Assembly (NCBI RefSeq): GCF_034347385.1 | Contig: NZ_CP133777.1 | Location: 2,790,001 to 2,854,000, forward strand | Source: Actimicrobium sp. CCC2.4 | Lineage (GTDB): Bacteria > Pseudomonadota > Gammaproteobacteria > Burkholderiales > Burkholderiaceae_D | DNA: 64,000 nucleotides | Direction: 5' to 3' | Shown here: positions 1 through 7,910 of the stretch, piece after piece | How the letters are laid out: each line of letters opens with the position of its first letter | How positions within the stretch are numbered: the first letter of the stretch is position 1 | Position numbers and translations under genes: made by a program | The notes under the pieces: model-generated | What the model was told of the DNA's origin: nothing | Seen by the model: the letters and a program-made list of their open reading frames with translations, nothing else | The model's database searches: none

Positions 1-64
1 CACGATGAGTTCGCGCCCACCGTGAGCCGCTTTGTCGAGCCGGTTGCCATAGTACCAGCACCAA

Positions 65-859
65 TCAGGCGATCGTATCGACCGTGCCGCCATCAACCCG
101 CAACGCCGCGCCGGTGGTGGCCGAGGCTTGCATCGAGCAGACATAGACGACCATGTTGGCGACTTCGTCGACCGTTGCCATGCGACCGATGATGGAGCTG
201 GGGCGCTTGGCCTTGACGAAGGCGGTGGTGACCTGTTCCATGGTCTGGCCGGTGTCGGCAATGGTCTTGCCGAACATGCCGGTCAATCCATCCGACAAGG
301 TGGGTCCCGGCAAGACCGCGTTGACGGTCACGCCGCTGCCGGCAAGGCGCTTGGCCAGTCCGCGCGAGACCGACAGGTTGGCGGTTTTGGTGAAGCCGTA
401 ATGCATCATGTCGGGCGGGATATTGAGCCCGGACTCCGATGAAATAAACACGATGCGACCCCAGCCCTGCTCTACCATCGCCGGTGCGTAGGCGCGCGAC
501 AGGCGCACGCCGGATAGCACATTGACTTCATAGAAGCGGGTCCATTCGTCATCGCCAAGCTCGAAAAAATCCTTGACGCCATAGATGCCCAGATTGTTGA
601 CGAGGATGTCGGCTCGCGGTTCGGCGGCGAACAGGGCGCTACATCCTTCGGCAGTACCCAGGTCGGCAGCGACGCCACGCACGATGGCAGCAGGAAAGCG
701 TGCCTTGATAGCCGCGATGGCCGCGTCGACCGCCGCTTGCGTGCGGCCGTTGACAATGACAGCCGCGCCGGCATCGGCCAGGCCGGCGGCAATGGCAAAA
801 CCGATGCCGCTGGTGGAGCCCGATACCAGCGCGGTTTTATGGGTCAGGTCGATATGCAT
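65..859 (-). CDS. SDR family NAD(P)-dependent oxidoreductase
   Basis: A 264-residue classical short-chain dehydrogenase/reductase. The Rossmann glycine motif GSTSGIG lies at residues 14-20, the NNLG motif at about 88-91, the catalytic Ser at about 140-141, and the YxxxK pair is Tyr154/Lys158. Length and motif spacing are normal for an intact cytosolic enzyme that oxidises or reduces a carbonyl or alcohol with NAD(P)H. The substrate cannot be read from the sequence. The ATG start has a GGAGAA ribosome-binding site about 7 bases upstream. The gene is followed within 65 bases by the window edge, so operon membership downstream is unknown. The next gene upstream on the same strand, a phosphatase, is about 95 bases away and is functionally unrelated. 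Confidence 0.9.
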   Translation of the reverse strand: MHIDLTHKTALVSGSTSGIGFAIAAGLADAGAAVIVNGRTQAAVDAAIAAIKARFPAAIVRGVAADLGTAEGCSALFAAEPRADILVNNLGIYGVKDFFELGDDEWTRFYEVNVLSGVRLSRAYAPAMVEQGWGRIVFISSESGLNIPPDMMHYGFTKTANLSVSRGLAKRLAGSGVTVNAVLPGPTLSDGLTGMFGKTIADTGQTMEQVTTAFVKAKRPSSIIGRMATVDEVANMVVYVCSMQASATTGAALRVDGGTVDTIA

Positions 860-953
860 GAATGAAGTTCTCCGGAATCAGATGAAAGAGATGGCGCGGT
901 CGTGCCGCTGCCCGACCATAACGCAAACGCACCGACCAGGTTGGTCACTGCAA

Positions 954-1544
954 TCAGTCGACCTGCAGCCGCCCGCGCACCGCAAACTTGCCATCGGCAC
1001 CGATCTGGCCCGTCAGCACCACCATCTCGCCCATGCGCGGCACGACGCCGGTCAGCTCGGTGATGTTGACCTGGTGCGTGACCATCACGACATTACCGTC
1101 ACCGGTGCGATCGCGAATGGCCGCGCTCACCGCGCGCGATTTCAGGCTGAACGCATCGGCGCTGTCTTCGAAACCTGAATCAAGCATCGCCATCGGCGTG
1201 ACCCGGCCGAAGGCGAGCCGGGCGGTCTCGGTGCAACGGCACCAGCGGCTGGACCAGACTTGCGCGACCGGAATGCTGCGGGCACGAAAGGCATCGCCCA
1301 ACCGTTGCGCCTGGGCGCGCCCGGCGGCCGATAACTGGCGCTGCGAGCTGCAATCGGCCAGCGTAAAACCGGGCGGGTCGCCGATGCCGGATTCGGTGCT
1401 GGCATGGCGCAGCAGGACGATCTGCCCGCCGCCTTGCAGCGCCGTCCAGACGGCCGCTTCATCAGCACGAGCGAGCGGCAACAGCGTGGTCAGCGCGAGC
1501 AGTGCAAGCGTACAGCGCAGAGCAAATTGAGAGGTCAGTATCAC
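954..1544 (-). CDS. Periplasmic histidine phosphatase family protein
   Basis: A 196-residue member of the histidine phosphatase (phosphoglycerate mutase-like) superfamily. The RHA motif, with the catalytic His at residue 47, sits in LLRHAST near the start of the mature protein, and a second conserved His is in VMVTHQVN near the C-terminus. Residues 1-27 form a signal peptide (hydrophobic LALLALTTLLPL, cut near ARA), so the enzyme is probably exported to the periplasm. The start is GTG, chosen because AAGGAA lies about 4 bases upstream and because it gives a complete signal peptide. The physiological phospho-substrate is unknown. Confidence 0.85.
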   Translation of the reverse strand: MILTSQFALRCTLALLALTTLLPLARADEAAVWTALQGGGQIVLLRHASTESGIGDPPGFTLADCSSQRQLSAAGRAQAQRLGDAFRARSIPVAQVWSSRWCRCTETARLAFGRVTPMAMLDSGFEDSADAFSLKSRAVSAAIRDRTGDGNVVMVTHQVNITELTGVVPRMGEMVVLTGQIGADGKFAVRGRLQVD

Positions 1545-1597
1545 GATTCCTTGATATGAGAGCGCCCTGCATGATAGCCATGACGGGTACAGGAAGC

Positions 1598-1622
1598 AAA
1601 AAGGCCGCTCGCGCGGCCTTTC
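1598..1622 (-). terminator. Rho-independent terminator of the chemoreceptor gene
   Basis: A GC-rich hairpin with arms GGCCGC/GCGGCC and a GCGA loop. On the minus strand it is followed by a run of T residues. It lies just downstream of the chemoreceptor stop codon and upstream of the phosphatase gene, separating the two minus-strand genes. The flanking A and T runs could also allow it to work on the plus strand. Confidence 0.75.
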
Positions 1623-1643
1623 TAAACAGTCAAGACGAGGCTA

Positions 1644-3374
1644 TCAGAACTCTTCCCAATCGCTGTCCGACCGCGCGGCCGCAGCAGAAGCCGGCTTGCG
1701 CGCCGGTGCCGGCAAGGTCGAACGTGCAGCAATCGGCTTCTTGACTAACGCCCGCGCCGTCAGGCGAACCGGCGCCGGCTTCGTGGCGACGACGCTGCCA
1801 CCCTCGAACTTGAACACCGCAACAGTACGCTCGAGCTCCCCGGCCTGCTCCTGCAGCGACTCGGCGGCCGCGGCGGCCTCCTCGACCAGCGCGGCATTTT
1901 GTTGCGTGACCTGGTCCATCTGGCCGATGGCCAGGTTGACCTGTTCGATACCGGCGCTTTGCTCGACGCTGGCGGACATGATTTCGGCCATGATGTCGGT
2001 CACGCGGCGCACGCTGTCGACAATCTCACCCATGGTCGAACCGGCTTCGAGCACCAGTTTGCTGCCCGTATCGACCTTGTCGACCGAATCGCCGATCAAG
2101 GTCTTGATTTCCTTGGCGGCAGCGGCCGAGCGCTGCGCCAGATTACGCACTTCGGTGGCGACCACGGCAAAACCGCGACCCTGTTCACCGGCACGAGCGG
2201 CTTCAACGGCGGCATTGAGCGCCAGAATATTGGTCTGGAAAGCGATGCCATCGATCACGCCGATGATGTCGGAAATCTTGCGCGACGACGCATTGATCGA
2301 TTCCATCGTGTCGACTACCTGTGACACGACACTGCCGCCCTTGACTGCTACCGACGATGCCGAGACTGCCAGCTGGTTGGCTTGTCGCGCATTGTCGGCG
2401 TTCTGCTTGACGGTGGCGGTCAGCTGTTCCATCGAGGCAGCGGTTTCGGCCAGCGAACTGGCTTGCTGCTCGGTGCGTGCAGACAGGTCCTGATTGCCGG
2501 AGGCGATTTCGGCCGAACCCGTCGCAATCGTTGCGGTGCTGGTGCGTACCCGCGAGACGATCTCGACGAGGCTGTCGCGCATTTCTTTCATCGCAAACAG
2601 GACGCTGGAGCGATCCCCGGTCCGCACCGCAATCGCCACACCGAGGTCGCCGGCGGCGATGCTACGGGCCACGTTGCTGGCTTCGGCCGGCTCACTGCCC
2701 ATGGTGTACAGCACGCCACGGGTGATCAGCATGGCAATCACTGCACCAATGACCAAGGCCGCAATACAGGCAATGAGCATCAGCACACTAAAGCTGCTGG
2801 CGAGGCCGCGGGACATGGCGGACTCGGTCCGGTTCAGGGATTCCTGGTAATCGATGAACTTGTTGATCCGCGCCAGCCATTCGATGTACGCCGGCCGGCC
2901 TTCCTTGAGCATCAAGGCTTTGGCCTCATCGGTATTGCCGGCCTGCTGCAGTTCAATGATCTTCGTGGTGATCGGTACCGTACGGCTGCCAATTTCCTTG
3001 ATGCTGGCCAGGATCTCGCGTTCTTCCGGACTGATGTCGGTGCGTGTGCTGAACATCCCATCGAGCAGCACTTCGGCTTTCTCGTAGTCGCCACGCAGTT
3101 GCGCAATCTTCGCCTGAGTGGCCGGCAGCTCTTCGGTACCGGCAAGAATCACGTCGCGCGTGGCGATCGCCCGGTCGTGCACGCTGCCCCGAAAATTGAT
3201 TGCATGTCGCTGCTTGACGCTGTTGACATCATTGATCGTCGTCAGGCTGTCCGAGATTTTATAGACGCGCATCGTGCTGATGATGGCGAGGATGATGATG
3301 AGCGACAGGATGGCGGCAAAGCCGAGCGCAATGCGCGCCTTGACTGTCAGACCGGCGATACGGGTGGGGTTCAT
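1644..3374 (-). CDS. Methyl-accepting chemotaxis protein with CheR-tethering tail
   Basis: A 576-residue transmembrane chemoreceptor. Seen in order are a first membrane helix at about residues 14-34, a periplasmic helical (four-helix-bundle type) sensor of about 155 residues, a second membrane helix at about 193-217, a HAMP region, and a cytoplasmic signalling hairpin. The highly conserved tip ([17 protein letters not shown]) is near residues 380-415. The protein ends in DWEEF, which fits the xWxxF pentapeptide that binds the methyltransferase CheR in enterobacterial high-abundance receptors. A linker rich in Ala, Pro and Lys precedes the tail. The gene is monocistronic, with its own terminator, and lies 50 kb from the che cluster at the other end of the window. 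The ligand is not predictable. Confidence 0.93.
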   Translation of the reverse strand: MNPTRIAGLTVKARIALGFAAILSLIIILAIISTMRVYKISDSLTTINDVNSVKQRHAINFRGSVHDRAIATRDVILAGTEELPATQAKIAQLRGDYEKAEVLLDGMFSTRTDISPEEREILASIKEIGSRTVPITTKIIELQQAGNTDEAKALMLKEGRPAYIEWLARINKFIDYQESLNRTESAMSRGLASSFSVLMLIACIAALVIGAVIAMLITRGVLYTMGSEPAEASNVARSIAAGDLGVAIAVRTGDRSSVLFAMKEMRDSLVEIVSRVRTSTATIATGSAEIASGNQDLSARTEQQASSLAETAASMEQLTATVKQNADNARQANQLAVSASSVAVKGGSVVSQVVDTMESINASSRKISDIIGVIDGIAFQTNILALNAAVEAARAGEQGRGFAVVATEVRNLAQRSAAAAKEIKTLIGDSVDKVDTGSKLVLEAGSTMGEIVDSVRRVTDIMAEIMSASVEQSAGIEQVNLAIGQMDQVTQQNAALVEEAAAAAESLQEQAGELERTVAVFKFEGGSVVATKPAPVRLTARALVKKPIAARSTLPAPARKPASAAAARSDSDWEEF

Positions 3375-3775
3375 GAGTGCCCTAAAAGAGAATAACTAGC
3401 AGTGGCTAAATGTATTTCCTGGCAAGTACCGGAGCGCCCGACCAATCAGTATCGAGCATCGCAGCGTATCAGGAAAACACGAAATGGGAACGCGAAAAAC
3501 CATTGCTTGGTAAAAAGCAATAATTGTCTGGAAACATTATATGAGAGTTTAAGGCGAATGGCGTACACGCTGGTATGTAGCCTGAGGAAGGCTATTTTTC
3601 TAGGCTACTTCAACGAAAGATTGCCCGCTATAAAATAGGGGCAACCTTCATTGCCAACGATTTAATTGCACGCAATGCGAGCTGCTTTGGCATGCATCGA
3701 TAGCAACCAACAAGCGATATCGCTCATCTTGCCCATCGACTCGAGGCACTCAGGCGAGCCACCTCATTGGTCGAC
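3375..3775. other. Intergenic region, no gene supported
   Basis: About 400 bases of lower GC than the flanks, separating the chemoreceptor from the WGR gene. A short inverted repeat (GTAGCCT at 3577-3583 with AGGCTAC at 3602-3608) may be a weak stem-loop. No sigma-28-type promoter for the chemoreceptor was recognised. The open frame on the plus strand here has no family features and no ribosome-binding site. Confidence 0.4.
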
Positions 3776-4048
3776 TCAGTCGACCAGCTGGTACCCGCGC
3801 TCCTGCCGCACCCGACCCAGTGCCGACAAGGCCGCAAGTCCGGCTTCGAAGCTGTCGAATGCACGACTCTTGCCACCGCCATGCTTGTTGACGCGACTAC
3901 CCCAGGTTTGCATCAGTACCCAATCGCCCAGCAGATCCCGGCTCAGCATCAGCGAGTAAGTGCGATCGGCAGCGACAAAGCGACGCCGGATCGGGCTATC
4001 CGAATGCACAGGCAAGCCCTGTGTCACACCATCGACTTCATCAATCAT
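3776..4048 (-). CDS. Stand-alone WGR domain protein
   Basis: A protein of about 90 residues consisting of one WGR domain. The strands YSLMLSRDLLGDWVLMQTWG and the QTWGSR motif are visible, followed by the basic HGGGKSRAF stretch and a short helix (FEAGLAALSAL). WGR domains are known from PARPs, where they contact DNA ends, and as short bacterial proteins of unknown role. The chosen start is the inner ATG (MIDEVDG). A start 11 codons upstream is possible but would add an unusual Lys-rich leader. The canonical WGR triplet is WGS-R here. Function is unknown; nucleic-acid binding is an inference from the family. Confidence 0.75.
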   Translation of the reverse strand: MIDEVDGVTQGLPVHSDSPIRRRFVAADRTYSLMLSRDLLGDWVLMQTWGSRVNKHGGGKSRAFDSFEAGLAALSALGRVRQERGYQLVD

Positions 4049-4322
4049 GCCGTACCTTTTTTTATTTTTTAGCTTGCGCAAGACGAACCGTATCGCCGCC
4101 GCAAAAGGAGCCGAACGATAGCAGAGAACCCGCCGCCCGAGAAAGCCTGCGAGCGCATAAATCGAACATTAAATTGCTGATCCTGACATTGACAATAATC
4201 AGAAAAAAAGTCACCTGATCAGCCACAACGCTTTATCCTTGCTCCTCCTCAAAACCAACAGCCACGATGCTGCTGGTAGCGCCCTCTTCTGCTGTTGATT
4301 ATTTCTGATTGCGCTCCCTTTG

Positions 4323-5096
4323 ATGCCGTTAAAAACCCTACTCGCTGCGGCGTGCCTGGCCTTGGCATCGCTGTCCTCTGCGTTTGCTGCCGATGCCGCC
4401 GATGCCGACTTTTCTGCATGCCGCCAGTTCTTTGCCGGTGCGCGCCTGCCCGTGTTGCCGGCCCGCGCGATGCGGCCTCGGGCCCTGTGCTACGACAATT
4501 TTGCCGTCCTGCATTCGGGCACGAGCCGCACGCCGATCTATGTTGCCGAGCGTCTCAATAAGGACCAGCTGGCCTTGAAGATAGAACGCGGCTCGCGCTT
4601 TTTTGCCGATGCCCGCCTGCCGCGCGCCGAGCGTTCCGAACTGGCCGACTACAAACGCTCCGGCTTCGATCGCGGCCACATGGCACCGGCGGCCGACATG
4701 GTGAGCGATGCGTCGATGGCGCAAAGTTTTTCGCTGGCCAACATGGTGCCGCAAGCGTCGATCAATAACCGCAAACCGTGGGCCGGGATCGAACAGGCAA
4801 CGCGCCGGTATGCGTCGCGGGCGCAAGGCGATGTGTATGTCATCACCGGTCCGGTGTTCGATGCCAAACCGCCGACCATAGGCGCGAACCGGGTCTGGGT
4901 ACCGCAGCATCTGTTCAAGCTGGTCTACGATCCGGCCACGCAGCGCGCGTGGGCGCACTGGATCGACAATACCGATGCAGCGCGCGCCGGCGCGCCGATC
5001 AGTTATGCCGAACTGGTGCGTCGTACCGGTGTCGAATGGCTGCCGGTGCGACAACAGCTAGAATTACCGCTTTCCTCTTCCCGGCTAACGCAATGA
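4323..5096 (+). CDS. Secreted DNA/RNA non-specific endonuclease (NUC1 type)
   Basis: A 257-residue beta-beta-alpha metal endonuclease. The signature DRGHMAPAADM starts at residue 116, with the catalytic His at about 119. It is followed by SLANMVPQ, a family motif that carries the Mg-binding Asn, and by VYVITGPVF. Residues 1-20 are a signal peptide (LAAACLALASLSSAFA), so the enzyme is probably periplasmic or secreted and degrades extracellular DNA and RNA. The ATG at 4323 is used; the in-frame TTG one codon earlier is unnecessary. The stop codon overlaps the next gene's start (ATGA), so the two genes are translationally coupled. Confidence 0.9.
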   Translation: MPLKTLLAAACLALASLSSAFAADAADADFSACRQFFAGARLPVLPARAMRPRALCYDNFAVLHSGTSRTPIYVAERLNKDQLALKIERGSRFFADARLPRAERSELADYKRSGFDRGHMAPAADMVSDASMAQSFSLANMVPQASINNRKPWAGIEQATRRYASRAQGDVYVITGPVFDAKPPTIGANRVWVPQHLFKLVYDPATQRAWAHWIDNTDAARAGAPISYAELVRRTGVEWLPVRQQLELPLSSSRLTQ

Positions 5097-5455
5097 AAAA
5101 ACCTTCTTCCAGCAGCGGCCTGGTCTATTCCACCGAAACCGGACGGATGTGCCCGGACTGCCGCCAGCCCGTGGCCAGCTGTACCTGCAGCAGCGCCAAG
5201 CCCGCGCCGGTCACCGATGGCGTGGTGCGGGTCTCGCGCGAAACCAAGGGACGCGCCGGCAAAGGCGTGACGCTGGTCAAGGGGCTGGCACTTGAACCGG
5301 TCGCGCTGGCGGCACTGGCAAAACAGCTACGCAATGCCTGTGGCGCAGGCGGAACCGTAAAAGATGGCATCATCGAAGTCCAGGGAGACCATTGCGAGCG
5401 CGTTGCGCAAGCACTGAAATTGCAGGGATATACCGTGAAGCGCTCGGGCGGCTGA
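5093..5455 (+). CDS. SUI1/YciH family translation factor-like protein
   Basis: A 120-residue homologue of eukaryotic eIF1 (SUI1), as in E. coli YciH. An N-terminal zinc-knuckle-like segment (CPDCRQPVASCTC) precedes the SUI1 fold, whose conserved elements VRVSRETKGRAGKGVTLV, LAKQLRNACGAGGTV, IIEVQGDH and the terminal LKLQGYTVKRSGG are all present. The family binds the small ribosomal subunit near the P site and can affect start-codon fidelity in vitro; its bacterial role is not settled. The ATG overlaps the nuclease stop codon by ATGA, giving a length normal for YciH. Confidence 0.9.
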   Translation: MKKPSSSSGLVYSTETGRMCPDCRQPVASCTCSSAKPAPVTDGVVRVSRETKGRAGKGVTLVKGLALEPVALAALAKQLRNACGAGGTVKDGIIEVQGDHCERVAQALKLQGYTVKRSGG

Positions 5456-5569
5456 CCAGATTACCGGATACATGGGTGCTCAATCCGACATAGTCGCGCA
5501 ACACCCGGCCGGCACACTGCGTGTCAATGCCGCAGCGCCTATCGTCCACTTACTTGTTAGCAGGCTCAT

Positions 5570-7744
5570 ATGAAAAAACAGTTACTCCATCTTTTAATCG
5601 CGGCAACGCTGGCGTTTTCTGCCGCTACCGCGATGGCCGTCCCGACCGCCCTGGCCCCGACGCTGGAGCAATCACAGGCAGCGCATCTGTCGGCCGAAGT
5701 GGTCTCGCGTTTTCATTACCGGGCCCAGCCGCTCGATGCGGCAATGTCCGACAAGATCTTCACGCGGTATCTGAAATCGCTCGATCCTGAAAAATTCTTT
5801 TTCACGCAGGCTGATATCGATGTCATGTCGAAGCAGCGCAGTACGCTGGCCAGGGCCATCCTGGGCGAAAACCTCAGTGCGCCGTTTGCGATCTTTAACC
5901 TGTACGCGCAGCGCGTATCGGAACGCTTTACGTTTGCGCGCGCCATGACAAAGGAAAAGTTTGATTTCAGTACCCAGGAAAGCTTCATGGTGGACCGCGA
6001 GAAAGAAGCCTGGCCGGCCTCGGTCGACGAGCTGCACACGCTCTGGCGCAAGCAAGTCAAGAATGACTGGCTGCGCCTGAAGCTGGCCGGTGTTGCCGCG
6101 CCGCAGATCGCGCAGACGCTCAACAAGCGCTACGACAGCGCGCTGCAGGAAGTCACCCGCGTGACGCCGGAGGAAGCTTTCGAGACCTTCATGAATGCGT
6201 ACACGATGGCCATCGATCCGCATACCAATTACATGGGACCGCGCGCGACCCAGGAATTCGATATCGCAATGAGCCTGTCGCTCGAAGGCATAGGCGCGAC
6301 GATGTCGCAAAAAGGCGGCTACAACACGATCCGCGAAATGGTGCCCGGCGGGCCGGCGATCCGTTCCGGCAAGCTGCGCGTCGGTGACCGTATCGTCGCT
6401 GTCGGCCAGGGTGCCGATGGCGCCATGGTCGATGTAGAAGGATGGCGGCTCAATGAAACTATCGGCCTCATTCGCGGACCGGCGGATTCGACCGTGCTGC
6501 TTGATGTGCTGCCTGCCGGTGCTTTACCGGATGCCGGCCGACGCCGCGTTGCCATTGTGCGCAAGAAAATCGACCTGGCCGAGGCGGCTGCCAAGAAGAC
6601 CATGATCAGCGTCCCGGACGGCACTAAAACGCGGCAGATTGGCGTGATCACCCTGCCGACGTTCTATCGTGATTTTGAAGCCGAGCAAAGTGGTGAAAAA
6701 GACTTCCGCAGCGTGACCCGCGATGTTGCTGTCCTGCTGGCTGAACTCAAGGCCGCGAAAGCCGACGGCGTCGTGATCGACTTGCGTAATAACGGCGGCG
6801 GCTCGCTCACCGAAGCGATCGGGCTGACCGGCCTGTTCACCGGCAAGGGACCGGTATTGCAGCAACGCGATGCGCGCGGCAAAATTATCGTCGACAGTTA
6901 TACCGGCGCTGCGGCGGCCTGGGATGGTCCGGTGGGTGTGCTGATCAATCGGGGTTCGGCCTCGGCGTCGGAAATCTTTGCAGCAGCGATCCAGGATTAC
7001 GGTCGTGGCACGGTTATCGGTGAGCGCAGTTTTGGCAAAGGCACTGTGCAAAGCACGGTCAATCTCGATCAGTTGGTGAAGCAATCCAAGCCGCAATTCG
7101 GTGAGCTGAAAATGACGACTGCGCAATTTTTCCGCATCAACGGCGGCACCACGCAGTTGCGTGGCGTGAAACCGGATATCACGTTTCCGACCGACCTCGA
7201 TGCCGAGGACCGCGGCGAATCGGGCTTCGATAATGCGCTGCCATGGAGCCAGATCAAGCCGGCCACGTACGCTGTATCAGGTCTCTTGAAACCGGTGATC
7301 CCGGTGCTGATGAAGCGCAGCGAAGCACGTATCAAGGCCAATCAGGAGTTCACCAATATCGAAGCTGACATGACGCGCTTCATGCTGAAGAAAAAAGCCA
7401 ATGTGATCTCGCTGAACGAAGCCGACCGGCGCAAGGAACGCGACGATCAACTGACCCGCATGACCGCACGACTAACCTCGGCGCGTCCCGGCATGACCCG
7501 CATCGAATCGGCCAGGGCCATGCTCGATGATGGGCTTGATTCGAACGAGCGGGATCTGGGCGTCGAACTGGCGGCCGGACTGGCACAAAAAGAAGTGAAG
7601 GACGTCTTCCTGCAGGAGGCCGCTCGCATTGTCAGCGATCAGGCCGGCCTGCTGAAGACAACTACCGAGGCGGCCATCGCGGCCAGGGCGGCGGGCAAAC
7701 AGCTGCAGGCAAAACCGCTGGCCGAAGCCATGACACCAGGTTGA
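5570..7744 (+). CDS. prc: Carboxy-terminal processing protease Prc (tail-specific protease)
   Basis: A 724-residue S41-family periplasmic serine protease. It has a signal peptide (residues 1-24, cut after AMA), an N-terminal helical domain (about 40-230), a PDZ domain (about 235-330), the S41 catalytic core, and a long Lys/Arg-rich C-terminal helical domain typical of full-length Prc/Tsp. The catalytic dyad can be placed by motif at Ser465 in GSASASEIF and Lys490 in SFGKGTVQ, a spacing of 25 residues as in E. coli Tsp (Ser452/Lys477). The family trims or degrades proteins with nonpolar C-termini, including lipoproteins and cell-wall hydrolases, usually with an adaptor. A perfect hairpin follows the gene. 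Confidence 0.95.
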   Translation: MKKQLLHLLIAATLAFSAATAMAVPTALAPTLEQSQAAHLSAEVVSRFHYRAQPLDAAMSDKIFTRYLKSLDPEKFFFTQADIDVMSKQRSTLARAILGENLSAPFAIFNLYAQRVSERFTFARAMTKEKFDFSTQESFMVDREKEAWPASVDELHTLWRKQVKNDWLRLKLAGVAAPQIAQTLNKRYDSALQEVTRVTPEEAFETFMNAYTMAIDPHTNYMGPRATQEFDIAMSLSLEGIGATMSQKGGYNTIREMVPGGPAIRSGKLRVGDRIVAVGQGADGAMVDVEGWRLNETIGLIRGPADSTVLLDVLPAGALPDAGRRRVAIVRKKIDLAEAAAKKTMISVPDGTKTRQIGVITLPTFYRDFEAEQSGEKDFRSVTRDVAVLLAELKAAKADGVVIDLRNNGGGSLTEAIGLTGLFTGKGPVLQQRDARGKIIVDSYTGAAAAWDGPVGVLINRGSASASEIFAAAIQDYGRGTVIGERSFGKGTVQSTVNLDQLVKQSKPQFGELKMTTAQFFRINGGTTQLRGVKPDITFPTDLDAEDRGESGFDNALPWSQIKPATYAVSGLLKPVIPVLMKRSEARIKANQEFTNIEADMTRFMLKKKANVISLNEADRRKERDDQLTRMTARLTSARPGMTRIESARAMLDDGLDSNERDLGVELAAGLAQKEVKDVFLQEAARIVSDQAGLLKTTTEAAIAARAAGKQLQAKPLAEAMTPG

Positions 7745-7769
7745 CGCTTGTGTCTTCATGATGACAAGA

Positions 7770-7801
7770 CAGAGCAATGGCCGGCTCCGGCCATTGCTCT
7801 G
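7770..7801 (+). terminator. Perfect 15-bp stem-loop after prc
   Basis: A perfect inverted repeat with arms CAGAGCAATGGCCGG and its complement around a 2-base centre, 25 bases after the prc stop. There is no T run after it, so it may be a transcript-stabilising or Rho-assisted end rather than a classical intrinsic terminator. Confidence 0.5.
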
Positions 7802-7910
7802 TAACTTGCCTGGCAAACAATCGCCAACCATGTCTTAATACCGCCTCGTTTGTTCAGGTTCCAGTTGCCCTATCCGGGCCATGCCTGTTTCACGCTATCG
7901 GAGCCTTCCC

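Noticed and set aside
1-64. A possible partial minus-strand coding start (ATG at position 50) downstream of the SDR gene
   Set aside because: Only about 16 codons are visible, with no family features and no clear ribosome-binding site, so nothing can be called.
3402-3638. 78-codon plus-strand frame upstream of the chemoreceptor
   Set aside because: No ribosome-binding site, no recognisable domain and odd composition in an AT-richer intergenic stretch.
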